From Acidobacteriota bacterium (GTDB lineage Bacteria > Acidobacteriota > Vicinamibacteria > Vicinamibacterales > SCN-69-37), in NCBI GenBank assembly GCA_947467605.1, contig CANIII010000006.1:62001-126000 (forward strand): a stretch of 64,000 bases of DNA. Reading direction: 5' to 3'. Below the pieces are notes generated by a model that did no database searches, was not told the origin of the DNA, and was given only the letters and a program-made list of their open reading frames with translations. The position numbers and the translations under genes were made by a program. Below, in pieces: positions 40,023 through 49,774 of the stretch (its first letter is position 1; the number at the start of each line of letters is the position of its first letter).

Positions 40023-40382
40023 ATGCGGACGCTGTTCTTGCTACTGCTCATCAGTGCGGAGTTGGCGAGTGCTCCGGTGCGTCATGTAGAGCGCCGATCC
40101 ACCTACTGGCCGAATGGGCACGTGAAAACGCAAGCGGAGTACGTCGGCGATCTGCGCCAGGGCGAATACCGCTCCTGGCGTGAGGACGGAACGCTCTACG
40201 AGTTGCGTCACTACGATCGCGGGCGCGAATCCGGTGTGCAGCAATCGTGGGAGCGCGACGGCACGCTTTTTCTCAACTACGAGATGCGCAACGGCCGTCG
40301 CTACGGCTATGTCAATGCGAAGCCGTGCCTTCCGTCAGCGGCCGACGGCACATCCGCCGTGATTGAATCGAGGGCCCAATGA
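40023..40382 (+). CDS. Secreted MORN-repeat-type small protein
   Basis: 119 residues. N-terminal signal peptide (MRTLFLLLLISAELASA). The mature part has three units of the MORN-variant type: a WPNG, REDGTLYELRHYDRG, ERDGTLFLNYEMRNG pattern with G-x(n)-G spacing, as in YwqK-like antitoxin-repeat proteins. No toxin gene is adjacent, so the antitoxin label often given automatically should not be trusted. A GTG 3 bases upstream is an alternative start. Overlaps the SCO1 gene by 4 bp (ATGA), so it is clearly in that operon. Confidence 0.75.
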   Translation: MRTLFLLLLISAELASAPVRHVERRSTYWPNGHVKTQAEYVGDLRQGEYRSWREDGTLYELRHYDRGRESGVQQSWERDGTLFLNYEMRNGRRYGYVNAKPCLPSAADGTSAVIESRAQ

Positions 40383-41014
40383 CACGCGCGGTCAAGATCG
40401 CGATCGTCATCGGCTTTGTTGCAGCCATCGGCGTAGCCATCGCACTGGCGGGCAAGGCCAGCGCAGAGGCGCTGCCGTACTATGGCGGCGCCGACTTCAC
40501 GGCCGCGTGGAAACCCGTCGCGCATCGTGTTGGTGCGTTTGCTCTAACCGACCAGCGCGGTCGGGCGTTCACCGATCACGACGTGGCGGGGCGTGTGTAT
40601 GTGGCGAGCTTCATCTACACGCGATGCTCTGCCGTGTGCCCGGCGCTCGTGAAGAACCTGCGCAAGGTGCAGGACGCGACCGAGGCCGGCGGTGCGATGG
40701 TTGTATCGTTTAGCGTCACGCCAGATCTCGATACGCCGGCTGTGCTGAGTGCGTTTGCGCACGAACGCGGGATCGACGCCGATCGCTGGAAGTTGGTGAC
40801 GGGCGACAAGCAAACGATCTACGCGCTCGCGCGCAATTCATTCTTCGCTGACGATGACCGGGTGCGGGCGGCCGTGGACCAGCCAGATGCATTCCTGCAC
40901 ACCGAGAAGCTGGTTCTTGTGGATCAACACGGTCGCTTGCGCGGGGTGTACGACGGGACGTTGCCGCGCGATATCGAATTGCTCATTGCGGACGCGAACG
41001 CGCTCTTGAAGTAG
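40379..41014 (+). CDS. SCO1/SenC family copper chaperone
   Basis: 211 residues. One N-terminal membrane anchor (IAIVIGFVAAIGVAIALAG) leaves a periplasmic thioredoxin-like domain. The copper-binding CxxxC is CSAVC and the conserved distal histidine is in AFLHTEKLVLVD; SFSVTPDLDTPAVL is the usual strand motif. SCO1 proteins deliver copper to the CuA site of cytochrome oxidase or act as thiol-disulfide reductases. No oxidase genes are in the window. Coupled to the MORN gene and 10 bp before a phosphatase. Confidence 0.9.
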   Translation: MTRAVKIAIVIGFVAAIGVAIALAGKASAEALPYYGGADFTAAWKPVAHRVGAFALTDQRGRAFTDHDVAGRVYVASFIYTRCSAVCPALVKNLRKVQDATEAGGAMVVSFSVTPDLDTPAVLSAFAHERGIDADRWKLVTGDKQTIYALARNSFFADDDRVRAAVDQPDAFLHTEKLVLVDQHGRLRGVYDGTLPRDIELLIADANALLK

Positions 41015-41024
41015 TCTCTACTGC

Positions 41025-41600
41025 GTGATTTATCTGATTCGGCATGGCGAGACGGCGTGGTCGAAGTCGGGCCAGCACACGGGCCGCACGGACGTCCCGC
41101 TCACGAGTGGGGGAGAGGCTCAGGCGAAGCGCCTCGGGCGTCGTCTTCACGGCGTGTCGTTCGCCTATGCGTTCGTCAGCCCGCGGTGCCGCGCAATCGA
41201 CACGTGGCGTCTGTCGGGCCTGAAACCGGCGGCGGAGATTCGTGACGACTTGTCGGAGTGGGACTACGGGCGCTACGAGGGCCTGCGATCAGGTGAGATT
41301 CAGGCCCAGCATCCAGGCTGGAACGTCTTTGCCGATGGCTGTCCTGACGGCGAGAGCACCGATCAGATGACGGCGCGGGTGGACGATGTCATCGCATTTC
41401 TTCGCACACTCAGCGGCACGATCGCGATCTGCGCACATGGCCACTTCGGTCGTGCGCTCGGCGCGCGGTGGATCGGCATTCCGATCGTCAACGCGGGCCG
41501 GCTACTCTTGAGCACGGCTTCGATCAGCATTCTCGACTACGAGCACGGCTTGCGCGATCGCCCGGCGATCGCGCTGTGGAACGATACCGCGGGGATCTAG
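41025..41600 (+). CDS. Histidine phosphatase (phosphoglycerate-mutase-like)
   Basis: 191 residues, GTG start. The RHGE catalytic motif (residues 6-9, IRHGETAW), SPRCRAIDT, the acid in SEWDYGRYEGL and the second His in AICAHGHFGRALGARW make a complete active site. The broad family includes cofactor-dependent phosphoglycerate mutases and small-molecule phosphatases; the short length favours a phosphatase. Probably last gene of the YHYH-MORN-SCO1 operon. Its stop overlaps the convergent gene's stop within a CTAG. Confidence 0.85.
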   Translation: MIYLIRHGETAWSKSGQHTGRTDVPLTSGGEAQAKRLGRRLHGVSFAYAFVSPRCRAIDTWRLSGLKPAAEIRDDLSEWDYGRYEGLRSGEIQAQHPGWNVFADGCPDGESTDQMTARVDDVIAFLRTLSGTIAICAHGHFGRALGARWIGIPIVNAGRLLLSTASISILDYEHGLRDRPAIALWNDTAGI

Positions 41601-42046
41601 CCTCGCCTGGCAGTTGCCCGCTGCATCCGGTCGCGCGTGATGTCCTCATGCATGGCGTTGAGCTTCGCGCTGAGCGAATCGAACTTCACACTGAGGTGCG
41701 CATCAACGTCTTCGATGTGGCCTCGCAGGCGATTGTCCACAGCGTGTAGCTGCGCTGACAGACCCACGACGTTCTGATCGACGGCCTGCAGCTGGGTTGA
41801 CAGACCCGCGACCCTTTGATCGACGGTCTGAAGCTGGGCCGCCAGTTCCACGACCTTTTGATCGACACTGTCAATCCGGCGGTCGGCCTCTGCGAGCTTC
41901 TGGTCGACACCGTCGAACCGGCGGTCAACCTCTACGAACTTCTGGTCGACCCCGTCGAAGCGACGGTCAACCTCCGCGAATTTCTGATCGAGGGTGGTGA
42001 CGAGTGCGTCCAACTTGCCTTCGATGCGATCGAGCCGCTCTTCCAT
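41597..42046 (-). CDS. Coiled-coil protein made of 14-residue tandem repeats
   Basis: 149 residues. Residues 20-117 are seven consecutive 14-residue units, each starting DQK/DQR/DQN/DNR and each equal to two heptads (DQKFAEVDRRFDGV, DQKFVEVDRRFDGV, DQKLAEADRRIDSV and so on). No membrane segment or signal peptide. It should form a long parallel coiled coil, probably trimeric or dimeric. I do not recognise a family function; similar repeats occur in hypothetical proteins and phage-tail-like stalks. AAGGAGG lies 7 bp before the ATG. Convergent with the phosphatase. Confidence 0.75.
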   Translation of the reverse strand: MEERLDRIEGKLDALVTTLDQKFAEVDRRFDGVDQKFVEVDRRFDGVDQKLAEADRRIDSVDQKVVELAAQLQTVDQRVAGLSTQLQAVDQNVVGLSAQLHAVDNRLRGHIEDVDAHLSVKFDSLSAKLNAMHEDITRDRMQRATARRG

Positions 42047-42059
42047 GCAGCCTCCTTGG

Positions 42060-42093
42060 GACGACGATACATCGTCGTCCGGCCCTTTCTATA
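42060..42093 (-). promoter_or_regulatory. Palindromic operator-like site and -10 box of the coiled-coil gene
   Basis: A 20-bp inverted repeat GACGACGAT-AC-ATCGTCGTC (42060-42079) lies immediately upstream of the ribosome-binding site. On the minus strand a TATAGA -10-like box is at 42088-42093, which would place the palindrome at about +1 to +25, typical of a repressor operator or a 5'-UTR hairpin. No good -35 is visible. Confidence 0.4.
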
Positions 42094-42219
42094 GCAATGG
42101 CGATGCCAAAACCGCTTCAGAGGGGAAGTGCCCGATCGGACGCGGAATGTCGCAATTTCTGCGACACCCAGGCTGCGCTGGAATCGCAGAAATGTTCAGT
42201 CATCCTACAGGAACATCTC

Positions 42220-43303
<1,084 letters not shown>

Positions 43304-43421
43304 TCAGTAAACACGGCACTTCTCGATGGCATTTGTGGGGGGGGGACCCCGCCCGAGTAGGGCCTTGAAATATGACAAAAGGTTGCACGAAGGTCAACAG
43401 ACGACAGGGGCTTACTTCCGA

Positions 43422-43427
43422 TACAAT
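43422..43427 (+). promoter_or_regulatory. -10 box TACAAT ahead of the sugar cassette
   Basis: TACAAT lies 9 bp before the TTG chosen as start of the oxidoreductase, a spacing that would give an almost leaderless transcript. No good -35 is seen. The 142-bp gap also holds a run of nine G around 43338-43346 and no gene. Confidence 0.35.
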
Positions 43428-43436
43428 CATTAGGTT

Positions 43437-44459
43437 TTGGCTACCTCTCCCATTCGTGTAGGCGTGATCGGCTGTGGCTACTGGGGACCCAACCATTTGC
43501 GGGTGTTTTCCCAGCTCAAAGGCTCCACTATCACCGCATTTTCTGACCTCGACCCGAAGCGGCTCGCCGCGATCGGCGCGCAATACCCTGACGCGAAGGG
43601 CTACGCGGATTTCCGCGACCTCGTGGCGAGCGCAGACGTCGACGCCGTCGTCGTCTGTGTACCCACGAAGAAACACTTCGAGGTGGCGCATGCGGCGCTG
43701 ATGGGCGGCAAGCACGTGATGTGCGAGAAGCCGCTGACGGTCGATCCGGGCGAGTCCGCCACGCTGAGCGCACTGGCCGCCGAGCGCAAGCTGATCCTGA
43801 TGACGGGGCACGTGTTTCTGTTCAACCCGGGCATCCTGAAGCTGCGCGAGCTGATCACGGCCGGCACGCCGGGGCGGCTCTTTTACCTGCGCGCGCTGCG
43901 CACGAACCTCGGCCCCGTGCGCCACGACGTCAACGCGGTGTACGACCTCGCGTCGCACGACATCTCGATCTTCAATTTCCTGATGGACGCTGAGCCCATC
44001 ACCGCGTCGGCCGTTGGCGCGGCGTTCCTGCAACCCGATATCGAAGATCTGGCCTTCATATCGCTGAAGTACCCCAACAACGTGATGGCGAATATCCAGG
44101 TCAGCTGGCTCGATCCGAAAAAGCTCCGCGAGATCGTCGTCGTCGGCGACAAGCAAATGGTCGTGTGGGACGAACTCGCACCGGCCGGCCCGATCTCGAT
44201 CTACGACAAGGGCATCGTGAAAGAGCAGTACTACGAGAGCTTTGGACAGTTTCAGCTCCTCGCGCGTGAAGGCGATATCACGATCCCGCGCGTGAAACCG
44301 TCCGAGCCGCTCAAAGTGCAGAACCAAGCGTTCCTCGACTGTATCGCCGCAGGATCGATCTCATTCAGTGACGGGCCGTTTTCGGTTGGCGTCGTGAAGG
44401 CACTCGACGCGATTGCACGTTCACTGAAGGCCGGCGGCGCGCCGATGGCGGTCGCCTAG
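43437..44459 (+). CDS. Gfo/Idh/MocA-family sugar-nucleotide oxidoreductase (WbpB/WlbA-like)
   Basis: 340 residues with a TTG start (a start at a later codon would cut the Rossmann strand). N-terminal NAD(P) fold GVIGCGYWGPNHLRVF, the catalytic-lysine motif CEKPLTVDPGES, and C-terminal alpha/beta domain with YDLASHDISIFNFLM. Best fit is the 3-dehydrogenase of UDP-N-acetyl-glucosaminuronic acid-type pathways, because an acetyltransferase and a DegT aminotransferase follow directly. Stop overlaps the next start by one base. Confidence 0.82.
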   Translation: MATSPIRVGVIGCGYWGPNHLRVFSQLKGSTITAFSDLDPKRLAAIGAQYPDAKGYADFRDLVASADVDAVVVCVPTKKHFEVAHAALMGGKHVMCEKPLTVDPGESATLSALAAERKLILMTGHVFLFNPGILKLRELITAGTPGRLFYLRALRTNLGPVRHDVNAVYDLASHDISIFNFLMDAEPITASAVGAAFLQPDIEDLAFISLKYPNNVMANIQVSWLDPKKLREIVVVGDKQMVVWDELAPAGPISIYDKGIVKEQYYESFGQFQLLAREGDITIPRVKPSEPLKVQNQAFLDCIAAGSISFSDGPFSVGVVKALDAIARSLKAGGAPMAVA

Positions 44460-45085
44460 TGAGCGCTGCGGCTCAAAAGACAGGTGCGAAGTTCTACCAG
44501 CATCCGAATGCGATCGTGGATTCGAAGCGCATCGGCGCCGGCACGCGCGTCTGGGCCTTCGCGCAGGTCATGAACGGCGCCGTGATCGGCAAAGACTGCA
44601 ACATCGGCGGTCACGCATTCATCGAAGCCGGCGCCAGGATCGGCAACGGCGTCACGGTGAAGAACGGCGTCGCGGTGTGGGAGGGCGTCACGGTGGACGA
44701 CTTCGCCTTCCTCGGCCCGAACGCCGTGTTCACCAACGACCTGCGTCCCCGCTCGCCGCGATTTCCGGGCGGTAAGATTCGCTACCAGACGAAGGCATGG
44801 GTGTCGAAGACGCGCGTCGGCAAGGGGGCGTCGATTGGCGCCAACGCCACGATCGTCTGCGGCACCAAGATCGGCGCCTTTGCGATGATCGGTGCGGGTG
44901 CGGTCGTGACGCACGATGTGCCCGCCCACACGCTGATGCTCGGCGTTCCCGCGCGACCGGCAGGCTTTGTCTGCGAGTGTGGCGACGAACTGACGTTCAG
45001 CGCCGGCAAAGTCCATCGCGCAAAGTGCGGTCAGTGCGGCACCTCATACGCCGAGCGCGGCGGACGCGTCAGCAGAACCCGCTAA
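44459..45085 (+). CDS. Hexapeptide-repeat N-acetyltransferase (WbpD/WlbB-like)
   Basis: 208 residues, GTG start overlapping the previous TAG. A left-handed beta-helix built of hexapeptide repeats occupies residues ~10-155 (IGAGTRVWAFAQVMNGAVIG, IGANATIVCGTKIGAFAMIG). The C-terminus adds a small zinc-ribbon-like domain with CECGDELTF and CGQCGTSY, as in WbpD relatives. Predicted to acetylate a 3-amino sugar nucleotide made by the DegT aminotransferase. Confidence 0.85.
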   Translation: MSAAAQKTGAKFYQHPNAIVDSKRIGAGTRVWAFAQVMNGAVIGKDCNIGGHAFIEAGARIGNGVTVKNGVAVWEGVTVDDFAFLGPNAVFTNDLRPRSPRFPGGKIRYQTKAWVSKTRVGKGASIGANATIVCGTKIGAFAMIGAGAVVTHDVPAHTLMLGVPARPAGFVCECGDELTFSAGKVHRAKCGQCGTSYAERGGRVSRTR

Positions 45086-45087
45086 CT

Positions 45088-45819
45088 ATGGCCGTGCCGT
45101 CCACGCCGCTTCGTGTCCTTGCGTGTTCGGTGGCCTTCAATGAAGCCGAAAAGATCGTTCGCGTCGTCGACCGTGTGGATCGCACGATGGTCGATGAATT
45201 TATCGTGTTCGACGATGGATCAACGGATGCGACGCCGGAAGCGGTACGTGCGCGCGGATTTCGCGTCGTCAGCCACGATCGTCGCCGCGGCGTTGGTGCC
45301 GCGATTCGCAGCGCGATCCGCCTGGCGCAGCAGGAGCACTTCGATGTGCTCGTGATCATGGCGGGCAACGACAAAGACCGCCCGCAGGAGATCCCGCGAC
45401 TGGTCGACCCAATTCGTCGAGGCGACGCGGACTTTGTGCAGGGCTCGCGCTATCTGCCTGGCGGCGACTTCGGCAACATGCCGTTCTATCGACGCATCGC
45501 CACGCAACTGGTGCATCCCTGGTTGTTCTCGTTACTGTCGTTTCGCCGGATCACCGACAGCACGAATGGGTTCCGCGCGTTTCGGCTGTCGCTGTTCGAC
45601 GATGCGCGATTCAATATCGATCAGGATTGGCTCGACGCCTATGAACTCGAGCCGTACATCTTCTTCAAGGCCATTCGACTCGGCTACAAGGTGCGCGAAG
45701 TGCCGGTCACCAAAATCTATCCGCCGCACGAACTCGGCTATACGAAAATGAAACCTATCACTGGCTGGTGGAGCATCCTCAGACCGATTGTGCTTCTCGG
45801 CTTCCGACTCAAGAAATGA
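45088..45819 (+). CDS. Family 2 glycosyltransferase (dolichol-phosphate-mannose-synthase-like)
   Basis: 243 residues from the ATG 2 bp after the acetyltransferase stop. GT-A fold with [14 protein letters not shown] (nucleotide-sugar and metal binding), [14 protein letters not shown] and [15 protein letters not shown]. The acceptor region EVPVTKIYP is as in polyprenyl-phosphate glycosyltransferases; it has no C-terminal GtrA-like membrane domain. The final residues overlap the DegT start (ATGA). Probably transfers the cassette's sugar or loads a polyprenyl carrier. Confidence 0.85.
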   Translation: MAVPSTPLRVLACSVAFNEAEKIVRVVDRVDRTMVDEFIVFDDGSTDATPEAVRARGFRVVSHDRRRGVGAAIRSAIRLAQQEHFDVLVIMAGNDKDRPQEIPRLVDPIRRGDADFVQGSRYLPGGDFGNMPFYRRIATQLVHPWLFSLLSFRRITDSTNGFRAFRLSLFDDARFNIDQDWLDAYELEPYIFFKAIRLGYKVREVPVTKIYPPHELGYTKMKPITGWWSILRPIVLLGFRLKK

Positions 45820-46931
45820 CCTCATCCATGACACCAGAAAAGATTCCGTTTGTTGATTTGCAGCAGCAGTACCAGTCCATCAAGGGCGATGTGGATGCGG
45901 CCATCGCGGCCGTATTGCAGCGCGGCGACTTCATCCTCGGTGGCGACGTCGCGAAGTTCGAGGAGGAGTTCGCGGCATTTTGCGGCGTGAGCCACTGCCT
46001 CGGCGTTGCCAACGGCACCGACGCCCTGAAGCTCGCGCTCGAAGCCTGCGGCATCGGGCCGGGCGATGAAGTGATCACGACGGCCCACACCTACATTGCG
46101 ACGGCGCTCGCGATCAGCCAGTGCGGCGCGACGCCGGTGCTCGTCGATTGCGAACCGGACTTCTTCCTGATCGATGTGTCGAAGATCGAAGCCGCGATCA
46201 CGCCGAAGACGAAAGCGATCCTGCCCGTGCACCTCTACGGCCAGTCGGCCGACATGGATCCGATCCTCGACATCGCGAAGCGCCACAAGCTCGTCGTGGT
46301 TGAGGATGCCTGCCAGGCGCACGGCGCGACGTACAAGGGCAAGAAGGTTGGCTCGCTCGGCGACATCGCGGCGTTCAGCTTCTACCCGGGCAAGAACCTC
46401 GGCGCCTACGGCGACGGTGGCGCGATCACGACGAACAACGCGGAGCTGGCCGACAAGATCAAGCTCCTGCGCAACTACGGCCAGCGCGTGAAGTACGAGC
46501 ATCTCGTGAAGGGCGGCAACAGCCGTCTCGACACGGTCCAGGCAGCGGTGCTGCGAGTGAAACTCCGTCACCTGGCGGACTGGAACCTCGGCCGCGCCAA
46601 CGGCGCGACGATGTACGGCAAGGCTCTGGCGGGGACAACGTTGAAGCTGCCGCGCATTGCGCCGTACGGCACGCACGTATTTCATCTCTACGTCGTTCGC
46701 ACGAAGGACCGCGCCGGCCTGATGGCAGCGCTCGATGCCGCCGGTTCGCAGCACGGCATTCATTACCCGATTCCGATCCATCGGCAGGTCGCCATGGCCG
46801 ATCTCGGCTACGGCCCCGGCAGCTTTCCGGTCGCCGAGGAAGTGGCGCCGGAGATCCTGTCATTGCCGATGTTCCCGGAACTCACGCAGGCGCAGGTCGA
46901 TCGCGTCGCGGCAGCGTGTCAGGGATTCTGA
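45816..46931 (+). CDS. DegT/DnrJ/EryC1 sugar aminotransferase (WbpE/WlbC-like)
   Basis: 371 residues from the ATG that overlaps the previous stop (a second ATG 12 bp later is possible). PLP-dependent fold: [20 protein letters not shown], the aspartate in [11 protein letters not shown], and the Schiff-base lysine in [16 protein letters not shown]. Transfers an amino group from glutamate to a keto-sugar nucleotide. With the oxidoreductase and acetyltransferase it completes a 3-acetamido sugar pathway. Confidence 0.88.
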   Translation: MTSSMTPEKIPFVDLQQQYQSIKGDVDAAIAAVLQRGDFILGGDVAKFEEEFAAFCGVSHCLGVANGTDALKLALEACGIGPGDEVITTAHTYIATALAISQCGATPVLVDCEPDFFLIDVSKIEAAITPKTKAILPVHLYGQSADMDPILDIAKRHKLVVVEDACQAHGATYKGKKVGSLGDIAAFSFYPGKNLGAYGDGGAITTNNAELADKIKLLRNYGQRVKYEHLVKGGNSRLDTVQAAVLRVKLRHLADWNLGRANGATMYGKALAGTTLKLPRIAPYGTHVFHLYVVRTKDRAGLMAALDAAGSQHGIHYPIPIHRQVAMADLGYGPGSFPVAEEVAPEILSLPMFPELTQAQVDRVAAACQGF

Positions 46932-46950
46932 AGGCGCCGATAACATCATC

Positions 46951-47036
46951 ACCGTGGAGGGCGTGAAGCACGTGAAGACGGGCTTTCAATAAGCTCTTTG
47001 AAAGTCTGTCTTCACGTCCTTTACGTCCTTCACGGT
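46951..47036. repeat. Large imperfect inverted repeat of CGTGAAG-type units
   Basis: Two ~42-nt arms (46951-46993 and about 46995-47036) pair at roughly 36 positions. It sits at the convergence of the aminotransferase and the minus-strand membrane protein and includes the latter's stop codon. The arm sequence matches the rpoC terminator stem (2433-2476) unit by unit. Likely a bidirectional terminator, but no long T-tract is present. Confidence 0.7.
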
Positions 47037-48736
47037 TGATGGGTTGTACCAGGCCGATGGAGCGCATACACGCGCCCGTCGGCCTCTTCATGTACGAACG
47101 TCAACCATGCGCTGAACGGCGCGATGGTGGCCGTCGTCTGCGCGCGCTGCGTGTCGGTGGTGAAGTCTTCATGCACGACGACCAGGGTGACGCCAAGGGC
47201 GTCGAGCTGGCGCAGCGAGTTGTCGTCGGGGAAGTGGTAGAGCGCACCGTACAGCGCCTCGTGCTGTTTCGGGAGCAGGCCGCTGAAGCCGTGCACGGTC
47301 TTTTGCCAGTGCGCGGTCGAATGGAGCATGAAGCGTGCGTTGCGCGCGTTGGCCGCGTCGACATTGTCGGGATCCGGCATCGGCGTCTCGGCCACGGTGA
47401 AGGGCTTGGGCTGTGACTTGAGCCACCGATCGATGGCCGGCAGCGTGGCGTCGTATGGTTGCCCCTGGAGAGGCATCGCCGCGAACTCGATGAGTGCCAG
47501 GGTGCAGCACAGGGTGGCGACGGTGAGGCGCATGTTCCGCCGTGCGCCGCGCGTGAGCCGATCGATGGCCATTCCCGTCAAGACCGCTAGCCCCAGCAGT
47601 TCCAGCAGCACGAAGCGTGTCGGTACGCGGATGAAACTCAGCACCGGCCACTTGTAGACGAGCGGCCAGATGCCGAACGGCGGGCCCAGCGTCAGCCAAA
47701 AGCAGCCGATGGTGAGGAGCGAGTAGAAGACCGCGGCATTGTTGCGCTGTGGCTGGACCGCGACTGGAACGGCGCGTCGGCGTAGGGGGAGGATCGCCGC
47801 GAGCACGAGCAGGAGCGGCACCCAGCCGGGAAAGAGATAGGCGTCGGGCTGGTCACTGAGCCAGGCCGGCAGGCGGGCCAGGATCGCCATATCGACGTGC
47901 GAGGGCGACGCAAAGAAACTCGACACCGCCGTGCCCCAGCCGTCGAGATTGCGAACCAGTCCTTGATGCACGCGTGCGCCCTGATATGGCAGATACACGA
48001 GGACTGTGGGCAGGAGCATGAGCGCGCCGACGACGCCCACGTCGCTGAGGCGCTGGCGCACCATCAGCGGCTCACCGAGCGCGAAGCGATAGACGAGGAG
48101 GCCCACAACAGCGACCGTTAGAAATGTGGCGCCATGTCCGGCGGTGATGGCCTGGAGTGAGAAGAAGGCGAGCGCGATACGCACATCGCGCTTGCGCCCG
48201 GTCACATCGGTCGCATCGCGATCGAGATACGCGTGCACGTAGGCCAGGCAGAAGGGCATCCACTGAATCGTCGTGAGCTGGAATTGCTCAATGCGCAGAA
48301 AGCGAGGCGGCGAGAACGCGAACACGATGCCGGCGAGGATGGCTCCGATGTCACTGACCTTCAGCCGCTTCGCCAGCAGGTACGTTCCCAAGCCGCTCAG
48401 CGGAATCGAGACAAGGGTGACGAGATTCATCGCCAGGGCGAGGTTGCCCGTCATCCATCGAATCGGCGCCACCAGCAGCGCGCTGCCGATCAGGTTCTCG
48501 GCGAACGCCAGCGTGTCGGTGAGCGGCGCGAACGAGTTGGCGTCGAAGATGTGCCACGGCCGATGCGTAAACGCGTGCACGTCCCAGGCGACGATCCACT
48601 GCACGAGCGTGGCGTCCGAGTCGAGCGACAGCATCCGGCTCGGCATGTGTAGCGAAAACGGATACGCGAAGACGAGCGTGACCGCGAAGTAGGCGGCTCC
48701 AACGACCCAGAATCGCAGGCGTTCGCCGGCGATCAT
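47030..48736 (-). CDS. GT-C-like polytopic membrane protein (third member)
   Basis: 568 residues from the ATG at 48736 that overlaps the transglycosylase stop (ATGA); the longer upstream frame is inside that gene and is rejected. About 11-12 membrane segments; the first extracytoplasmic loop reads SLDSDATLVQWIVAWDVHAF, comparable to the loops of the two proteins at 5863-10476, with FAENLIGSALL and FAFSPPRFLRIEQFQL blocks also shared. Unlike them it lacks a discoidin-like C-terminal domain. Predicted lipid-linked sugar transferase; substrate unknown. Confidence 0.68.
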   Translation of the reverse strand: MIAGERLRFWVVGAAYFAVTLVFAYPFSLHMPSRMLSLDSDATLVQWIVAWDVHAFTHRPWHIFDANSFAPLTDTLAFAENLIGSALLVAPIRWMTGNLALAMNLVTLVSIPLSGLGTYLLAKRLKVSDIGAILAGIVFAFSPPRFLRIEQFQLTTIQWMPFCLAYVHAYLDRDATDVTGRKRDVRIALAFFSLQAITAGHGATFLTVAVVGLLVYRFALGEPLMVRQRLSDVGVVGALMLLPTVLVYLPYQGARVHQGLVRNLDGWGTAVSSFFASPSHVDMAILARLPAWLSDQPDAYLFPGWVPLLLVLAAILPLRRRAVPVAVQPQRNNAAVFYSLLTIGCFWLTLGPPFGIWPLVYKWPVLSFIRVPTRFVLLELLGLAVLTGMAIDRLTRGARRNMRLTVATLCCTLALIEFAAMPLQGQPYDATLPAIDRWLKSQPKPFTVAETPMPDPDNVDAANARNARFMLHSTAHWQKTVHGFSGLLPKQHEALYGALYHFPDDNSLRQLDALGVTLVVVHEDFTTDTQRAQTTATIAPFSAWLTFVHEEADGRVYALHRPGTTHQP

Positions 48737-49773
48737 TTCGTGATGCGGTCGGCGATCAGGCCGATGCTGACGGCATACGAGTTCGCGCAGTTGTAGCCGA
48801 GCAGCGCGTCGTAGTTGCGAAACACGAGGAAGTGCCGTTTGTCGCCGCGCACCACTGCCGCTTCGGGGTCCGTCTTGGGGAGGGCCTTGCCGCCGAGCAT
48901 CGTGACGCCGAGCTTGGCCCACGCCGTCATCGGGCGAAATTCGGTCATCTCGCGCGTGGCCCGGCAGTTACCGGTGCGCATCGGCACGCCGTGATCGATC
49001 TTCGCGAGGGCCGCCTGACTGATGGTGACTTCGCGCCCCCAGCGGCCGCCGGCCTGCCAACCGTATTCCTTGAGATAGTGCGCGATCGAACCAAACACGT
49101 CGGCGGTGGTCGTCCAGATGTCGGCCCGGCCATCGCGGTCGAAGTCGACGGCGTATTTCAGGTAGCTCGACGGCATGAACTGCGGCTGGCCCATGGCACC
49201 GGCCCATGAGCCCTTGAGTTGATCGAGCGTGATGTGGCCCGCGTCGATGATCTGGAGCGCGTTGAAGAGTTCTGTGCGGAAGAGCGCGCGGCGACCGTCA
49301 AAGGCCAGCGTCGCGAGCGCGGCGATGATCGGGCGGCTGCCAGTGAACGTGCCGAAATTGGATTCGACGCCCCACACGGCGATCATGAGGTTCGGCGGGA
49401 TGCCGTACGTCTCTTCCACCTGCCGCAGCAGGTCGGCGTGTGCGGTTGCCATCTCACGAGCCGTGGCCACGACCTTGGGCGTCAGGCGCTGCGACAGGTA
49501 CTTGTCGAGCGTGATGACGATCTCTGGCTGGGACTTGTCGCGCTCGGTCACCACCGGCAGACGCTCGACGTTTGTGAGCGCCGCTTCGATCGTGGCCTGG
49601 CTGATGCCTTTGGCGGCGGCCTCGACGCGCAGGCCGGCGAGAAACTCGTCAAAGGTCGGGGATGCGGGCTGTGCGATGGGCTGCTGTGCCGCCACGATCT
49701 GAACGGCACAGATCAACCCACAGAGAGTCAGCCAGCGTCGGGAACGTGTGATCACTCGCGGACATGATGCCAT
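48733..49773 (-). CDS. mltB: Membrane-bound lytic murein transglycosylase B
   Basis: 346 residues. Signal peptide (RRWLTLCGLICAVQIVAAQ) followed by the MltB/Slt35 domain. The catalytic glutamate is in WGVESNFGTFTG, with SWAGAMGQPQFMPSSYLKYA and FDRDGRADIWTT as further hallmarks. It cleaves peptidoglycan glycan strands to 1,6-anhydro-muramyl products in the periplasm. No lipobox is evident, so it is probably soluble. Coupled to the downstream GT-C-like gene. Confidence 0.93.
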   Translation of the reverse strand: MASCPRVITRSRRWLTLCGLICAVQIVAAQQPIAQPASPTFDEFLAGLRVEAAAKGISQATIEAALTNVERLPVVTERDKSQPEIVITLDKYLSQRLTPKVVATAREMATAHADLLRQVEETYGIPPNLMIAVWGVESNFGTFTGSRPIIAALATLAFDGRRALFRTELFNALQIIDAGHITLDQLKGSWAGAMGQPQFMPSSYLKYAVDFDRDGRADIWTTTADVFGSIAHYLKEYGWQAGGRWGREVTISQAALAKIDHGVPMRTGNCRATREMTEFRPMTAWAKLGVTMLGGKALPKTDPEAAVVRGDKRHFLVFRNYDALLGYNCANSYAVSIGLIADRITK

Positions 49774-49774
49774 A

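Noticed and set aside
40023-40382. Antitoxin of a toxin-antitoxin pair (MORN/YwqK-like)
   Set aside because: The protein has a signal peptide and is coupled to a SCO1 gene; no toxin-like gene is next to it.
41597-42046. Reading the 42-bp periodic repeats as a CRISPR-like array
   Set aside because: Units are contiguous without spacers, diverge gradually and encode a clean heptad coiled coil in one frame.
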